Below are positions 16,997-26,098 of a stretch of DNA of 44,564 nt, piece by piece (the first letter of the stretch is position 1; each line of letters begins with the position of its first letter). The DNA is from Nitrospinaceae bacterium (GTDB lineage: Bacteria; Nitrospinota; Nitrospinia; Nitrospinales; JACRGP01), in the NCBI GenBank assembly GCA_029261555.1, contig JAJDBB010000107.1, positions 1 through 44,564 of the forward strand. Reading direction: 5' to 3'. Position numbers and translations under genes: made by a program. The notes below the pieces were generated by a model. The model was not told the DNA's origin. It searched no databases and was given only the letters and a program-made list of their open reading frames with translations.

Positions 16997-17299
16997 CTAC
17001 TTTACCGCCGTTAAATTGTATTCCTTGAATTCCAAAGGTTCGAGGGTTTCCGGATACACCGCGTTGACGAAAAGCTCCGAGGCCTTGGAGGCTTGATGGA
17101 TTTTTAAAGACGCTTCGTTTTCAAACACGATCACATGCTGAAAGCTTGAAGGATCCAGAACTTCCTGCGCCGCCGTATAGGAGGTTATGCCAGGTTCGTG
17201 GAGCTTGACGTAACGCACCAAGTCGCACACCGCATTGCGCACTTTTTCGATACTGCCGCGTTTAACCTTATATCGGGCCGTCAAGTAAATGGGCTTCAT
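16997..17299 (-). CDS. ABM-domain protein (putative quinol monooxygenase family)
   Basis: 100-residue dimeric-barrel protein of the antibiotic biosynthesis monooxygenase / YgiN type. The fold pattern is seen in LTARYKVKRG, EPGITSYTAAQEV and HVIVFENEASLKIHQAS. It has GGAG eight bases before the ATG at 17299. Such proteins act as small oxygenases or as detoxification and stress proteins; the substrate cannot be told. It lies 30 bases downstream of accD on the same strand. Confidence 0.75.
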   Translation of the reverse strand: MKPIYLTARYKVKRGSIEKVRNAVCDLVRYVKLHEPGITSYTAAQEVLDPSSFQHVIVFENEASLKIHQASKASELFVNAVYPETLEPLEFKEYNLTAVK

Positions 17300-17329
17300 T
17301 TGATTGGCTCCATTTAAAGTTGTTAGGGA

Positions 17330-18256
17330 TTAGAGTGGAGTCGCCTCATCCAGCGGCGAAAGAGGAACGTCTATTTCTATCGGAGGCTCGTCTTGCGGTT
17401 TGGTGATGGGTTTGTTTTTTAACAAAGACAGTAAATTTTCCAAAGTACTTTTAAGATCGCGACGATGGACCACCTGGTCGATGAGTCCATGCTCTAGTAA
17501 AAACTCCGAGGTTTGGAAACCTTCCGGGAGTTCCTGCTGAATGGTTTGTTTGATGACCCTGGGACCCGCAAACCCAATAGTGGCGCCCGGTTCCGCCAGG
17601 ATAACGTCTCCCAGCAAGGCAAAACTTGCCGACACTCCGCCCGTGGTTGGATCCGTTAGAACAGAAATGTAAGGGATTCCTGCCTCGGAAAGCTGTTGCA
17701 GGGAAGAAACTGTTTTTGCCATTTGCATGAGAGAAAAAATTCCTTCCTGCATTCTCGCGCCTCCGGAACAGCAAACGATGATCAGCGCCGATTGGTTTTG
17801 CAAAGCTCTTTCGACCCCGCGAGTTATTTTTTCTCCAACGACGGAACCCATGCTCCCGCCCATGAAGGCAAAATCAAAAGCGCAAATTTCAACTTCGTGT
17901 TCGCCCATTGTGCCTGTTCCGCAGATAATGGCGTCTTTGGGATCGCCATCCTTGAGATAGTGCTTGATTCGATCTTTGTACTTCTTTTTATCTTTAAATT
18001 TGAGCGGATCCAGGGAGACAAGGTTGACGTCGTGCTCCTGAAAGGAACCCGGGTTTACCAGGAGCCGGATGCGTTGCCGGCCGTCGACCCGAAAATGGAG
18101 ATCGCACTTGAGGCAAACATAGAAGCTTTGTTCCAGTTGCGAAGGGTGTTGAATTTCCTGGCAGCTCTTGCACTCGAACCAATCTTCCGGTTCCTGCTTG
18201 GAGATTTTTTTCCCCAGGCTGGCGGCGGTGGACTTTACTTTATCTAACCAAGACAT
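17330..18256 (-). CDS. accD: Acetyl-CoA carboxylase carboxyltransferase subunit beta
   Basis: Beta subunit of the carboxyltransferase that makes malonyl-CoA for fatty acid synthesis, 308 residues. The N-terminal zinc ribbon has Cys29, Cys32, Cys48 and Cys51. The crotonase-like core shows FAFMGGSMGSVVGEKITR and SGGARMQEG, the acyl-CoA and biotin site motifs. It lies in the same direction as the phospholipid genes pssA-psd, giving a lipid-themed stretch. Confidence 0.97.
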   Translation of the reverse strand: MSWLDKVKSTAASLGKKISKQEPEDWFECKSCQEIQHPSQLEQSFYVCLKCDLHFRVDGRQRIRLLVNPGSFQEHDVNLVSLDPLKFKDKKKYKDRIKHYLKDGDPKDAIICGTGTMGEHEVEICAFDFAFMGGSMGSVVGEKITRGVERALQNQSALIIVCCSGGARMQEGIFSLMQMAKTVSSLQQLSEAGIPYISVLTDPTTGGVSASFALLGDVILAEPGATIGFAGPRVIKQTIQQELPEGFQTSEFLLEHGLIDQVVHRRDLKSTLENLLSLLKNKPITKPQDEPPIEIDVPLSPLDEATPL

Positions 18257-18300
18257 AATGGAGAGGGGAATGAGTGAAAAATTATGGTGAGCCGGCGTCT

Positions 18301-19086
18301 TTAGGGTTTAGCCTGCTTGACCTCGTCTGCCTTGACCGGTTGACTCTCGGCTTCAGCCTTCTTTCGCGATCGATCCTGCCATAAGAGAACAACCGGTCCC
18401 AAAAACACATAAGCCAGGCTGAGCAAAAACAGGGCTATTTTGGGCACGGTCGCCAATGAATAGCACAATAAAATTACGAAAAGAAAACGCGGGAAAGTGA
18501 CTCGCTTTTTTCTCAACGTTTGTTTGAAGGCGGGGTATTTTATGTTGCTGACCATGAGAAACGCCAGCGTATAAATAACAATAACAATGACTCCGGGCGT
18601 CGCTTTTCCTATGAGGTTTTCACCGCTGGCAATAACGATGGCCGAAATAATGGCGGCGGAAGCCGGAGTGGGCAGGCCGATAAAATCCGGTCCCTGAGTC
18701 TCTAACTTGGTCGAATTGAACCGAGCCAGGCGCAGAGCCGAACACAGTAGAAATAAAAACGCGGCCATCCAGCCAACTCGACCAAAAGGTTTCAGAACCC
18801 AGGAATACATCAGGAAAGCCGGAGCCATTCCAAAGGTGACGACGTCTGCCAATGAGTCGTATTGTTCGCCAAATGCGCTGGTCGTATTGGTGAGCCGCGC
18901 AACCCGTCCGTCCAGCATGTCGAAAATCATGCCGAAGACAATAGCCCAGGCCGCGACGGTATAGTCCCCGTTCATCACCGCAATGAAGGCGTAGAATCCG
19001 CAAAAAACGTTGCCCGTGGTGAACAGGCTGGGCAGAATATAGATTCCTTTTTTGAGACGCTTTGGAGTGAGGCTTCGGTTTTTCAT
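18301..19086 (-). CDS. pssA: CDP-diacylglycerol--serine O-phosphatidyltransferase
   Basis: Membrane enzyme of the CDP-alcohol phosphatidyltransferase family making phosphatidylserine, 261 residues. The signature DG-x2-AR-x8-G-x3-D-x3-D is present across DGRVARLTNTTSAFGEQYD and the following LAD. Several hydrophobic helices follow, and the charged C-terminus is cytosolic. Its ATG overlaps the psd stop by four bases, so the two consecutive steps to phosphatidylethanolamine are translationally coupled. Confidence 0.95.
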   Translation of the reverse strand: MKNRSLTPKRLKKGIYILPSLFTTGNVFCGFYAFIAVMNGDYTVAAWAIVFGMIFDMLDGRVARLTNTTSAFGEQYDSLADVVTFGMAPAFLMYSWVLKPFGRVGWMAAFLFLLCSALRLARFNSTKLETQGPDFIGLPTPASAAIISAIVIASGENLIGKATPGVIVIVIYTLAFLMVSNIKYPAFKQTLRKKRVTFPRFLFVILLCYSLATVPKIALFLLSLAYVFLGPVVLLWQDRSRKKAEAESQPVKADEVKQAKP

Positions 19087-19727
19087 GATGGTTCCGACGG
19101 CAAATAAGCAATGACGCTGCTTCCGCCTTTGACGATATCTCCGATTTTAATTTTCAATCGCGAGTTTTTTGGAAGGAACACGTCGACCCGGCTTCCAAAA
19201 CGAATCAAGCCGAACCGTTCTCCAAGTTCAAGCGACTGGTTTTCCTTCGCCCAGCAAACAATCCTTCGCGCGATGAGTCCCGCAATCTGGCGAACCAGTA
19301 CCTTGCCGTTGCCGTGCCGGATCAGGAGGATATTTTGCTCGTTGTCCAGGGACGCTTTATGATTTGCCGCGTTCAAAAATTTTCCGGGATTGTATTGGAT
19401 TTTTTCAATGGTCCCGGCCACGGGCATGCGATTGACGTGCACGTTGAATACATTTAAAAAAATACTGATCCGCGTGAAAGCCTCTCCCAGGACGGGATCC
19501 TTTTCATCCTCAATAATGGCGACGACTTTTCCGTCTGCCGGCGAAACCACAACGTTGGCGTCGGTAGAGATTTGTCTTTCCGGGTCGCGAAAAAAATTGG
19601 TCACAAACAAAAATCCGAGACCAAAAAACGCGGCGACCCAAGGAAATCCCATAAACCAGAATCCCAGCGTCAACGCTCCCAGCGGTAGAATGAATCGCAG
19701 TCCGTCTTTAGCGATAGGAAATCTCAT
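19083..19727 (-). CDS. psd: Phosphatidylserine decarboxylase, short (archaeal-type) form
   Basis: Pyruvoyl-dependent enzyme that converts phosphatidylserine to phosphatidylethanolamine. The 214-residue length is that of the short form. A hydrophobic N-terminal region (residues 12-43) anchors it. RDPER, SPADGKV and NVHVNRMP are conserved. Self-cleavage is expected at Gly178-Ser179 in IRFGSRVD, giving the pyruvoyl group on the small C-terminal chain. It is transcribed before pssA and overlaps it by ATGA. The ilvC stop lies 14 bases upstream. Confidence 0.93.
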   Translation of the reverse strand: MRFPIAKDGLRFILPLGALTLGFWFMGFPWVAAFFGLGFLFVTNFFRDPERQISTDANVVVSPADGKVVAIIEDEKDPVLGEAFTRISIFLNVFNVHVNRMPVAGTIEKIQYNPGKFLNAANHKASLDNEQNILLIRHGNGKVLVRQIAGLIARRIVCWAKENQSLELGERFGLIRFGSRVDVFLPKNSRLKIKIGDIVKGGSSVIAYLPSEPS

Positions 19728-19740
19728 TGACGACCTGTCC

Positions 19741-20742
19741 TCATTGAAGCTTCTTGCCGATGAAGGGCATCATCTCCCTGAGGTTTTCGCCGGTTGTTTC
19801 AATTAAATGGTTCGCGTCCTTTTTCAACATGGCGTTGAACGAAGGGCGCCCGGCCTGGTTCTCCAGAATGAATTCCTTGGCGAAATTGCCGTTTTGAATT
19901 TCGCCCAGTATCTTCTTCATTTCCGCGCGAGTCTCGTCGGTGATGATCCTGGGGCCGCGAGTCACGTCTCCATAGGCGGCGGTGGTGCTGATTGAGTAGC
20001 GCATGTTGCCGATGCCGCCTTCGTAGATCAGGTCGACGATCAGTTTGAGTTCGTGCAGGCATTCGAAATACGCCAGGTCCGGGCTGTATCCCGCTTCCAC
20101 CAGAGTGTCGAATCCGGCGCGGATGAGTTCGGTCACGCCGCCGCACAGCACGACTTGTTCGCCGAACAAATCAGTTTCGGTTTCTTCGCGGAAGCTGGTT
20201 TCGATAACTCCGGCCCGCGTGCCGCCAATGCCCTTTGCCCAGGCGAGTCCGATTTCCCGCGCCTTGCCGCTGACGTTTTGCTCAATGGCCAAAAGGCAGG
20301 GGACGCCGGCGCCCTGTTCAAAAGTCCGGCGCACCAGGTGCCCCGGTCCCTTGGGAGCCACCATGAACACGTCCGAGGTTTCCGGCGGAACCACCTGGCC
20401 GAAATGGATATTGAATCCGTGCCCGAAGGCCAGGGCGGCGCCGTCCTTCATATTGGGGCGAATGTCGCTTTCATACATCGCCCGTTGTTTGTCGTCCGGT
20501 ATCAGAATCATGATTACGTCCGCGATTTTAGCGGCTTCCGCGACGGTCAAGACTTTCAATCCGTCCTTTTCCGCGCGGGCGCAATACGCGCTGTCTTTTC
20601 TCAGACCGATCACCACTTCCATGCCGCTGTCGTGCAAATTACGCGCGTGGGCGTGGCCCTGGCTTCCGTAGCCGATTACGGCGAGGGTCTTACCTTTGAG
20701 CAAATTTAAATCGGCGTCTTTATCGTAAAATAGGCTGGCCAA
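19741..20742 (-). CDS. ilvC: Ketol-acid reductoisomerase (NADP+)
   Basis: Second enzyme of branched-chain amino acid synthesis, 333 residues, class I length. The dinucleotide motif GYGSQG lies at residues 24-29, and GLRKDS supplies the Arg and Ser typical of NADPH preference. The C-terminal metal and substrate domain is intact. The start is a TTG at 20742, supported by AAGGAG eight bases upstream and by family alignment from the first residues. It follows ilvH; the catalytic subunit ilvB is not in this window. Confidence 0.96.
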   Translation of the reverse strand: MASLFYDKDADLNLLKGKTLAVIGYGSQGHAHARNLHDSGMEVVIGLRKDSAYCARAEKDGLKVLTVAEAAKIADVIMILIPDDKQRAMYESDIRPNMKDGAALAFGHGFNIHFGQVVPPETSDVFMVAPKGPGHLVRRTFEQGAGVPCLLAIEQNVSGKAREIGLAWAKGIGGTRAGVIETSFREETETDLFGEQVVLCGGVTELIRAGFDTLVEAGYSPDLAYFECLHELKLIVDLIYEGGIGNMRYSISTTAAYGDVTRGPRIITDETRAEMKKILGEIQNGNFAKEFILENQAGRPSFNAMLKKDANHLIETTGENLREMMPFIGKKLQ

Positions 20743-20753
20743 TGCTAATCTCC

Positions 20754-20770
20754 TTACAGTTTACAGTTTA
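20754..20770. repeat. Short tandem repeat between ilvH and ilvC
   Basis: Two full copies and a partial copy of TTACAGT (period 7) lie in the 32-base ilvH-ilvC gap. On the minus strand the repeat runs into the ilvC ribosome-binding site (ACTGTAAGGAG). Confidence 0.6.
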
Positions 20771-20774
20771 GTTG

Positions 20775-21263
20775 TCAGTTAATAGTTTTTGTTCCGCGGG
20801 AAATAGCGATCCGGCCCGAGCGCACCACTTCTTTGATACCCAAAGGCTTGAGCAACTCGATGAACCCGTTCAATTTCCCTTCGTCGCCGGTGATTTCCAA
20901 CGTATAGGTTTTGGCGCTAACGTCGACGACTTTTGCGCGAAATATTTCCGCAATGCGAAGGATTTCTTCCCGCACCCTGGGTTCCGCGTTCATTTTTATG
21001 AGGAGCAATTCGCGGTCCACAAAATTCTCCTCGGTCAAATCGACCACCTTGATAATGTCGACGAGCTTGTTTAGCTGTTTGGTGATTTGTTCTATCTTTT
21101 TATTGTCCCCGCAGGTGACAATGGTCATGCGCGAGATCGTAGGGTCGTAAGTTTCGGCCACGTTGAGGCTTTCGATGTTGAATCCCCGGCCGCTGAAAAG
21201 GCCGGATACCCTGGAAAGAACGCCGAAACGATTGACCATAAGTACGGAAATGGTGTGTTGCAT
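20775..21263 (-). CDS. ilvH: Acetolactate synthase small (regulatory) subunit
   Basis: Regulatory subunit of acetohydroxyacid synthase, 162 residues. The N-terminal ACT domain begins HTISVLMVNRFGVLSRV with FSGRGFNIESL; the C-terminal domain carries GIKEVVRSGR. It confers feedback by valine on the catalytic subunit, which is usually encoded just upstream. Here the upstream neighbour is the divergent nth gene, so the catalytic gene must be elsewhere. It is probably co-transcribed with ilvC. Confidence 0.95.
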   Translation of the reverse strand: MQHTISVLMVNRFGVLSRVSGLFSGRGFNIESLNVAETYDPTISRMTIVTCGDNKKIEQITKQLNKLVDIIKVVDLTEENFVDRELLLIKMNAEPRVREEILRIAEIFRAKVVDVSAKTYTLEITGDEGKLNGFIELLKPLGIKEVVRSGRIAISRGTKTIN

Positions 21264-21405
21264 TCGCTTGCTTGTGGATTAGGAGTTAATAGAAGACCGG
21301 GGATACAGAACACGGCGATTTAATCGGAACGTACATATTATCAAAAAAGCCTTGTTTATTCTACATGTTTGAATACCTTAGGCCAAAAATTTAACGAGAA
21401 AACTT

Positions 21406-22059
21406 TTGGATAACGGTCAATTAGCGAAAGTCTTGAGGCGTTTGAGGCAGAAGGCGAAAACGTGGAAGACCCCGGTGGTGATTAATATTGGCGAGCAGCT
21501 GGAACCGTTCCCGGTTTTGGTCAGTTGCCTTATCAGCCTTCGGACGCGCGATCCTGTTACTGAAGAGGCGTCGAAACGATTATTCGCTTTGGCAAAAAGT
21601 CCGAAGAGCCTTGCGCGACTGAGCGTTGAGGAAATCGAGAGCGCCGTTTATCCCGCCGCTTTTTACCGCAACAAAGCCCGAACCCTGAAGGCGCTGGGTG
21701 AGCAGTTGTGCGACGAGTTTGCGGGGAAAGTTCCCGATTCCATGGAAGCTCTGCTGAGTTTGAAAGGGGTGGGAAGAAAAACCGCCAATCTCACCCTGAT
21801 TTTAGGCTTCGACAAACCGGGAATTTGTGTGGACACGCATGTTCACCGTATCTGCGGGCGTTGGGAATACATTCAAGCGTCATCGCCGGATGAAACGGAA
21901 CTGGCTTTGCGCGGAAAATTACCGAAACGCTACTGGAAGGAATTCAATTTTCTTTTGGTTGCTTTGGGGCAAAACTGTTGCCGGCCAATTTCTCCCGTTT
22001 GCACGTCCTGTTGCCTCTCAGAATTCTGCCCAAAACTGGGCGTGACCCACCATCGGTAA
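21406..22059 (+). CDS. nth: Endonuclease III-family DNA glycosylase/lyase
   Basis: Base-excision repair enzyme of 217 residues. The helix-hairpin-helix motif GVGRKTAN carries the catalytic Lys125, and Asp143 lies in CVDTHVHR. The iron-sulphur loop has Cys192-x6-Cys199-x2-Cys202-x5-Cys208. The helix that in E. coli carries LSAQ reads SLRTRDPVT here, a variant that may shift substrate choice. It starts with TTG and ends 22 bases before the end of the convergent rph gene. Confidence 0.92.
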   Translation: MDNGQLAKVLRRLRQKAKTWKTPVVINIGEQLEPFPVLVSCLISLRTRDPVTEEASKRLFALAKSPKSLARLSVEEIESAVYPAAFYRNKARTLKALGEQLCDEFAGKVPDSMEALLSLKGVGRKTANLTLILGFDKPGICVDTHVHRICGRWEYIQASSPDETELALRGKLPKRYWKEFNFLLVALGQNCCRPISPVCTSCCLSEFCPKLGVTHHR

Positions 22060-22081
22060 GGCGGGAGCGCCCGAAGACGTC

Positions 22082-22804
22082 CTACAATGCGCCAATCGTC
22101 TTTTTTTGCAGGGCAATCAATTCTTTGATCCCCTTGTCGCCAAGTTTGAGTAGAGCGTCCATATCCTTTTGGTCGAACGGCTCCTGCTCGGCGGTGCCTT
22201 GAATTTCCACGAATTTCCCCGAACCGGTTTTGACGATGTTCATGTCAACGTCCGCCTGTGAATCCAATTCGTAATCCAGGTCGAGATATTTTTTCCCGTT
22301 CACGACGCCGACGCTGACGGCGGCGACGTAATCCTTGATTGGGTTTTCCTCTATCAGTTTTTGCTTCATGAGGGATTTTACGGCCAATCCCAGGGCGACA
22401 AAGGCGCCAGTAATCGAGGCGCAACGAGTTCCGCCGTCGGCCTGAATCACGTCGCAATCAATCCAAACGGTTCGCTCCCCGAGCTTGGAAAGATCGATAA
22501 CCGTTCGAATGGACCTGCCAATGAGCCTTTGGATTTCCTGCGTTCTACCGGAAAGTTTTCCGCGCGAGGCTTCCCTGGGCGTTCGCGTATTTGTGGAGCT
22601 GGGCGTCATGGAATATTCAGCGGTCACCCATCCCTGCTTTTTTCCTCTTAGAAAGTGAGGGACTTTTTCTTCCAGACTGGCGGCGCAGATTACCTTGGTG
22701 TTTCCAGCCTCGATCAGGACGGATCCTGCGGGATGAATGATAAAGTTTTTGGTGATTTTAACTTTTCGCATTGCGTTGTGAGCGCGGGCGGTGATCTTGA
22801 CCAT
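22082..22804 (-). CDS. rph: Ribonuclease PH
   Basis: Phosphorolytic 3'-exoribonuclease for tRNA maturation, 240 residues, normal family length. Conserved stretches include [28 protein letters not shown], the [18 protein letters not shown] phosphate-binding region and [16 protein letters not shown]. The N-terminus is slightly divergent ([21 protein letters not shown]). It is divergent from the bactofilin-TPR gene. Confidence 0.95.
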   Translation of the reverse strand: MVKITARAHNAMRKVKITKNFIIHPAGSVLIEAGNTKVICAASLEEKVPHFLRGKKQGWVTAEYSMTPSSTNTRTPREASRGKLSGRTQEIQRLIGRSIRTVIDLSKLGERTVWIDCDVIQADGGTRCASITGAFVALGLAVKSLMKQKLIEENPIKDYVAAVSVGVVNGKKYLDLDYELDSQADVDMNIVKTGSGKFVEIQGTAEQEPFDQKDMDALLKLGDKGIKELIALQKKTIGAL

Positions 22805-22921
22805 GAAAATCTCCGGATGGTTTGTTTAATGACGGGAGTGTGGCTTTTTTATTTGGCTGGTTAAAATACCAGTAAATCCGGAGAATATCAAATGTCCCCG
22901 CCTTTTTACAAAAGGCAAAGT

Positions 22922-22950
22922 TTGGAAAAATTTTTTCAATGTTCTAGAAT
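22922..22950 (+). promoter_or_regulatory. Sigma70-type promoter of the bactofilin-TPR gene
   Basis: TTGGAA at 22922-22927 and TAGAAT at 22945-22950 are 17 bases apart, placing the transcript start near 22957, about 30 bases before the ATG at 22988. Confidence 0.65.
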
Positions 22951-22987
22951 GAAATTCATATTCCCAAAAAATATTTAATGAGCCTGT

Positions 22988-24958
22988 ATGACGGACATGG
23001 AATCCTATTTTAAAAAAGGCGTGAAACTGGTAGGCGTCCTGAAAGCCAAAAACCCCGTTCGCATGGGGGGGGAATTTCAAGGCGACGTCGAGGCTCAGAA
23101 ACTGTTTGTGGTGGAAAGTTCGGGCCGGTTCGTGGGGAATATTCAGGCGGGCGACCTCGCCAACGAAGGGATCATTGAAGGCGATATCAAAGCGTCCAAC
23201 AAGGTCGATTTGAAAAGCCAAAGCAAACTGACCGGGAATGTCAGCGCCTTCCAGTTTGCCGTCGAGGAGGGCGCTGGTTTTGACGGACGTTGCCAAATGG
23301 CGGGCGCCCGGAAAGACAAAATATCCGAGGCTCCCACCAAAACCATAACTCCGACGAATACGAAATCGAAGAAAAAACGTTCCAGCAATACGTTTCAATT
23401 CAAAAATGCTAAAAGCGCCTTCGGATTTGGAAAAATCATATCGGGAGTTTTGATCCTGATCGGGCTTGCGGCGCTTGTTTGGAACCAGAGCGGGCCTTTG
23501 TTGGGCGAGCCTCCCGCCGATCAAGCCGGGATTCATCTTGATAACGCCGTAGAGTTTATCAAGGCTGGAAAATCAGCAGAAGCCGTTAATGAATTTAACC
23601 GGGCCGTTGAAATTCAACCCAGTGATCCAAGGGCGTATTTCGGGTTGGCTGAAATCTATTTTGACAATAAGCGGTACCATAAGGCGCGTCCTCCTTTGAA
23701 AAAGGCCATCGGCCTAGCCCCAAAAATAGCGAAGTACCATGTGCGACTGGCGGACGTTTATCTGGCGGAAAAGCGCTGGGATGAAGCTCTAATCGAATAT
23801 GAAACGGGAGTGAAACTGGATCCAAAAAATCATTTGGCGTTTTATGGCATGAGCCGGGTATACGAAGAGCAGGATAAACCCAAGCGGGTGGTTGCCAGCC
23901 TGAAAAAAGCGGTGAAGCTGGCTTCAAAGGATTATGAGCTTCGCAAAGCTTTTGGGGCGGCGTTGATTCGGCAAGGTCAGGTAGGCAAGGGGACGGAGCA
24001 ATTTATGAAAGCTTTGAAAATACGCCAGGACGACCCGGCGTTTTTCATTGAAACCGGAGACTTGCTTTTGAGCTTGAAACGCAGACAGGAGGCTTACCGA
24101 TACTTTAAAAAAGCCGCGCTCATTTTGCCCGGCGATTTTCAGGGACAAATTCGCGCCGAGGATTGGTATTTTGAGAAAAGCGTTCTGGATGATTTTATTA
24201 AAACTCGAACGGGCAAAAGCGGGGAGAACGATGAGGCGGGTTCTGAAAAGGAATTGAGCCTGGCTGAATTGCAGGACGCGGCCAGGCTGAAACCGGAGAA
24301 TGCCCGGGCGCAATTTCAACTCGGGTTAGCGTTGGTCTCCGGAGCTAGGCTAAAGGAAGCCCGCCAGGCTTTTGAGAAATCCATCTCGCTGGATTCCAGT
24401 TTGGCTGAGGCCCATTTTGAACTGGGAAAAGTTTTGACGTCCGAGGGGAGAATGAAACCGGCCATAGAATCCTTGAAGACGGCTTTGTCTTATCAACCTG
24501 CAAACGCCGGATTTCTCCTTGCGTTGGGTAAGGCGCAGGTGACGGCGAGAAATTACGACGACGGCGTTGCAGTATTGCTAAAGGCGGAGGCGGCGGCGCC
24601 AGACGACCCTCAAATACAACTGGCGATGTGCAACGCCTACCGGAAAAAAGTTTTTTACACGAAAGGAATTGAATATTGCAAAAAAGCCGCGGATCTCAAG
24701 GCCAATTATTTTGAGGCCATGAACCGCCTCGCCTGGCTTTACGCAAAAAAGAAAATCAACCTGGACGAAGGAATCGATTTGTCCCAAAAAACTCTCGAAA
24801 AATTCCCGGAGAAGCACGAGTATATCGATACCCTGTCCGAATTGTATTTTGCCAAGGGCGAGGCGGAGAAGGCGGCGGAAAGTATCAAAGTCGCTATAAA
24901 ATTGGCTCCGGGGAAAAAATATTACCAGAGGCAACTGGAACGGTTCCAAAAAAAATGA
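22988..24958 (+). CDS. Bactofilin domain - membrane segment - TPR fusion protein
   Basis: 656-residue protein with three parts. Residues about 12-107 form a bactofilin-like right-handed beta-helix (PF04519 type), seen in GVLKAKNPVRMGGEFQGDV, GNIQAGDLANEGIIEGDI and KLTGNVSA. A basic linker (KSKKKR) leads to one hydrophobic helix at about 148-166. Residues about 183-656 are roughly ten TPR units with an interrupting insertion near 405-425. Bactofilins polymerise into cytoplasmic scaffolds; here the polymerising domain would be cytoplasmic and the TPR array periplasmic, by the positive-inside rule. The gene stands alone with its own promoter. A scaffold linking cell shape or envelope assembly across the membrane is inferred. 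Confidence 0.85.
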   Translation: MTDMESYFKKGVKLVGVLKAKNPVRMGGEFQGDVEAQKLFVVESSGRFVGNIQAGDLANEGIIEGDIKASNKVDLKSQSKLTGNVSAFQFAVEEGAGFDGRCQMAGARKDKISEAPTKTITPTNTKSKKKRSSNTFQFKNAKSAFGFGKIISGVLILIGLAALVWNQSGPLLGEPPADQAGIHLDNAVEFIKAGKSAEAVNEFNRAVEIQPSDPRAYFGLAEIYFDNKRYHKARPPLKKAIGLAPKIAKYHVRLADVYLAEKRWDEALIEYETGVKLDPKNHLAFYGMSRVYEEQDKPKRVVASLKKAVKLASKDYELRKAFGAALIRQGQVGKGTEQFMKALKIRQDDPAFFIETGDLLLSLKRRQEAYRYFKKAALILPGDFQGQIRAEDWYFEKSVLDDFIKTRTGKSGENDEAGSEKELSLAELQDAARLKPENARAQFQLGLALVSGARLKEARQAFEKSISLDSSLAEAHFELGKVLTSEGRMKPAIESLKTALSYQPANAGFLLALGKAQVTARNYDDGVAVLLKAEAAAPDDPQIQLAMCNAYRKKVFYTKGIEYCKKAADLKANYFEAMNRLAWLYAKKKINLDEGIDLSQKTLEKFPEKHEYIDTLSELYFAKGEAEKAAESIKVAIKLAPGKKYYQRQLERFQKK

Positions 24959-25104
24959 CCGGCCACTCGCCGTGGGGGCAATCGTTGACGAATGGAAATT
25001 TCTTTCTGAGTCGACAACTACACAATCGATTTTTGCCCCATTGTTCACAAGCACGCAACGTTACCCTTATAAGTTGCGCCTACTGCCTCCTGACGCCTCG
25101 CCCG

Positions 25105-26046
25105 TTAAAATATTCCTCCGGCCTTCATGCCCATGTAGGAAAAATAGCAGACCAGAAGAATGGCTCCGTCGCGTTTGGAGAGCTTGTGCCCCAGACGAAT
25201 CAATACAATTAGCAGGCAGGTTAGGGCTGTGGTGACTATAAGGTCGGGATGAATGGGTTCCTGAATGCGCAAAGGCTTGATGCTTGCGGCCACGCCCAGG
25301 ACCATGAGGATATTAAAAATATTACTTCCGAAAACGTTGCCAATGGCCATTTCTCCGTGACCGCGTTTGGCGGCCATCAGGGAAGAAACAATTTCCGGCA
25401 GGCTGGTTCCCACGGCGACTATGGAAATTCCTATGAACCATTCGCTCACGCCAAACGACCGGGCGATGCTCGCCGCGCCCTGGACCAGCCAGTGGGCGCC
25501 CAACACCAGCATGACCAACCCGACCAGAATCAATAAGGCTTGAACGCCCATACCTCCTTCAGGGAAGAGGCGATCGTCTTCTTCGATTTCAAAAATTGAA
25601 TCTTCTTTCTTGCTCAAGTTCCTCCAGATGTAGGCCGCCAAAAGCAAAACCAATACGGCGCCGTTGATCCGCGATAAATGTTGATTCCAGGCCAGACCCA
25701 GGATCAAAAAAGTAGCCCCCAGCAAAGGAACAGACTCTTCTCGCAAGCGTTTTTCGGCGATGGTCAATGGCGCTATCAGCGCGGTGAGTCCCAGGACCAG
25801 TCCGACATTAGCGACATTGCTGCCAATCACGTTGCCCATGGCAAGTTCTGGAGACCCCTGAAACGAGGCTAAAATGCTGACCGCCAGTTCCGGGGCGGAA
25901 GTCCCAAAGCCGATGACCGTGGCGCCAATCACGAAGGGGCTGATTTTGAATTGCCGGGCGATGCGCACCGCGCCGGTGATTAAAAAATCGCCGCCATAAT
26001 ATAAAACAACCAATCCGGCGGCGATCATCAATAGATCAATTAACAT
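25105..26046 (-). CDS. Sodium/calcium exchanger family (CaCA, YrbG-like) antiporter
   Basis: Ten-helix inner-membrane cation exchanger of 313 residues. The two inverted alpha repeats are clear: GFGTSAPELAVS with GNVIGSNVANVGLVLG, and VGTSLPEIVSS with GNVFGSNIFNILMVLG. These hold the acidic and polar ion ligands. An acidic cytoplasmic loop (IEEDD) lies between the halves, as in YrbG. It starts 52 bases after the Kef-like gene ends, so the two exchangers may be one operon. Confidence 0.93.
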   Translation of the reverse strand: MLIDLLMIAAGLVVLYYGGDFLITGAVRIARQFKISPFVIGATVIGFGTSAPELAVSILASFQGSPELAMGNVIGSNVANVGLVLGLTALIAPLTIAEKRLREESVPLLGATFLILGLAWNQHLSRINGAVLVLLLAAYIWRNLSKKEDSIFEIEEDDRLFPEGGMGVQALLILVGLVMLVLGAHWLVQGAASIARSFGVSEWFIGISIVAVGTSLPEIVSSLMAAKRGHGEMAIGNVFGSNIFNILMVLGVAASIKPLRIQEPIHPDLIVTTALTCLLIVLIRLGHKLSKRDGAILLVCYFSYMGMKAGGIF

Positions 26047-26098
26047 TCAAATAGCCTTAAGATGAAAGAATTTTCGAAAGTTTTTAGGTGAGTTTAAC

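Noticed and set aside
20053-20709. 218-residue open frame on the plus strand opposite ilvC
   Set aside because: It is a codon-bias shadow of ilvC, with no recognisable protein features and no ribosome site.
24959-25104. Terminator between the convergent bactofilin-TPR and CaCA genes
   Set aside because: No hairpin with a T tract is visible in either direction.
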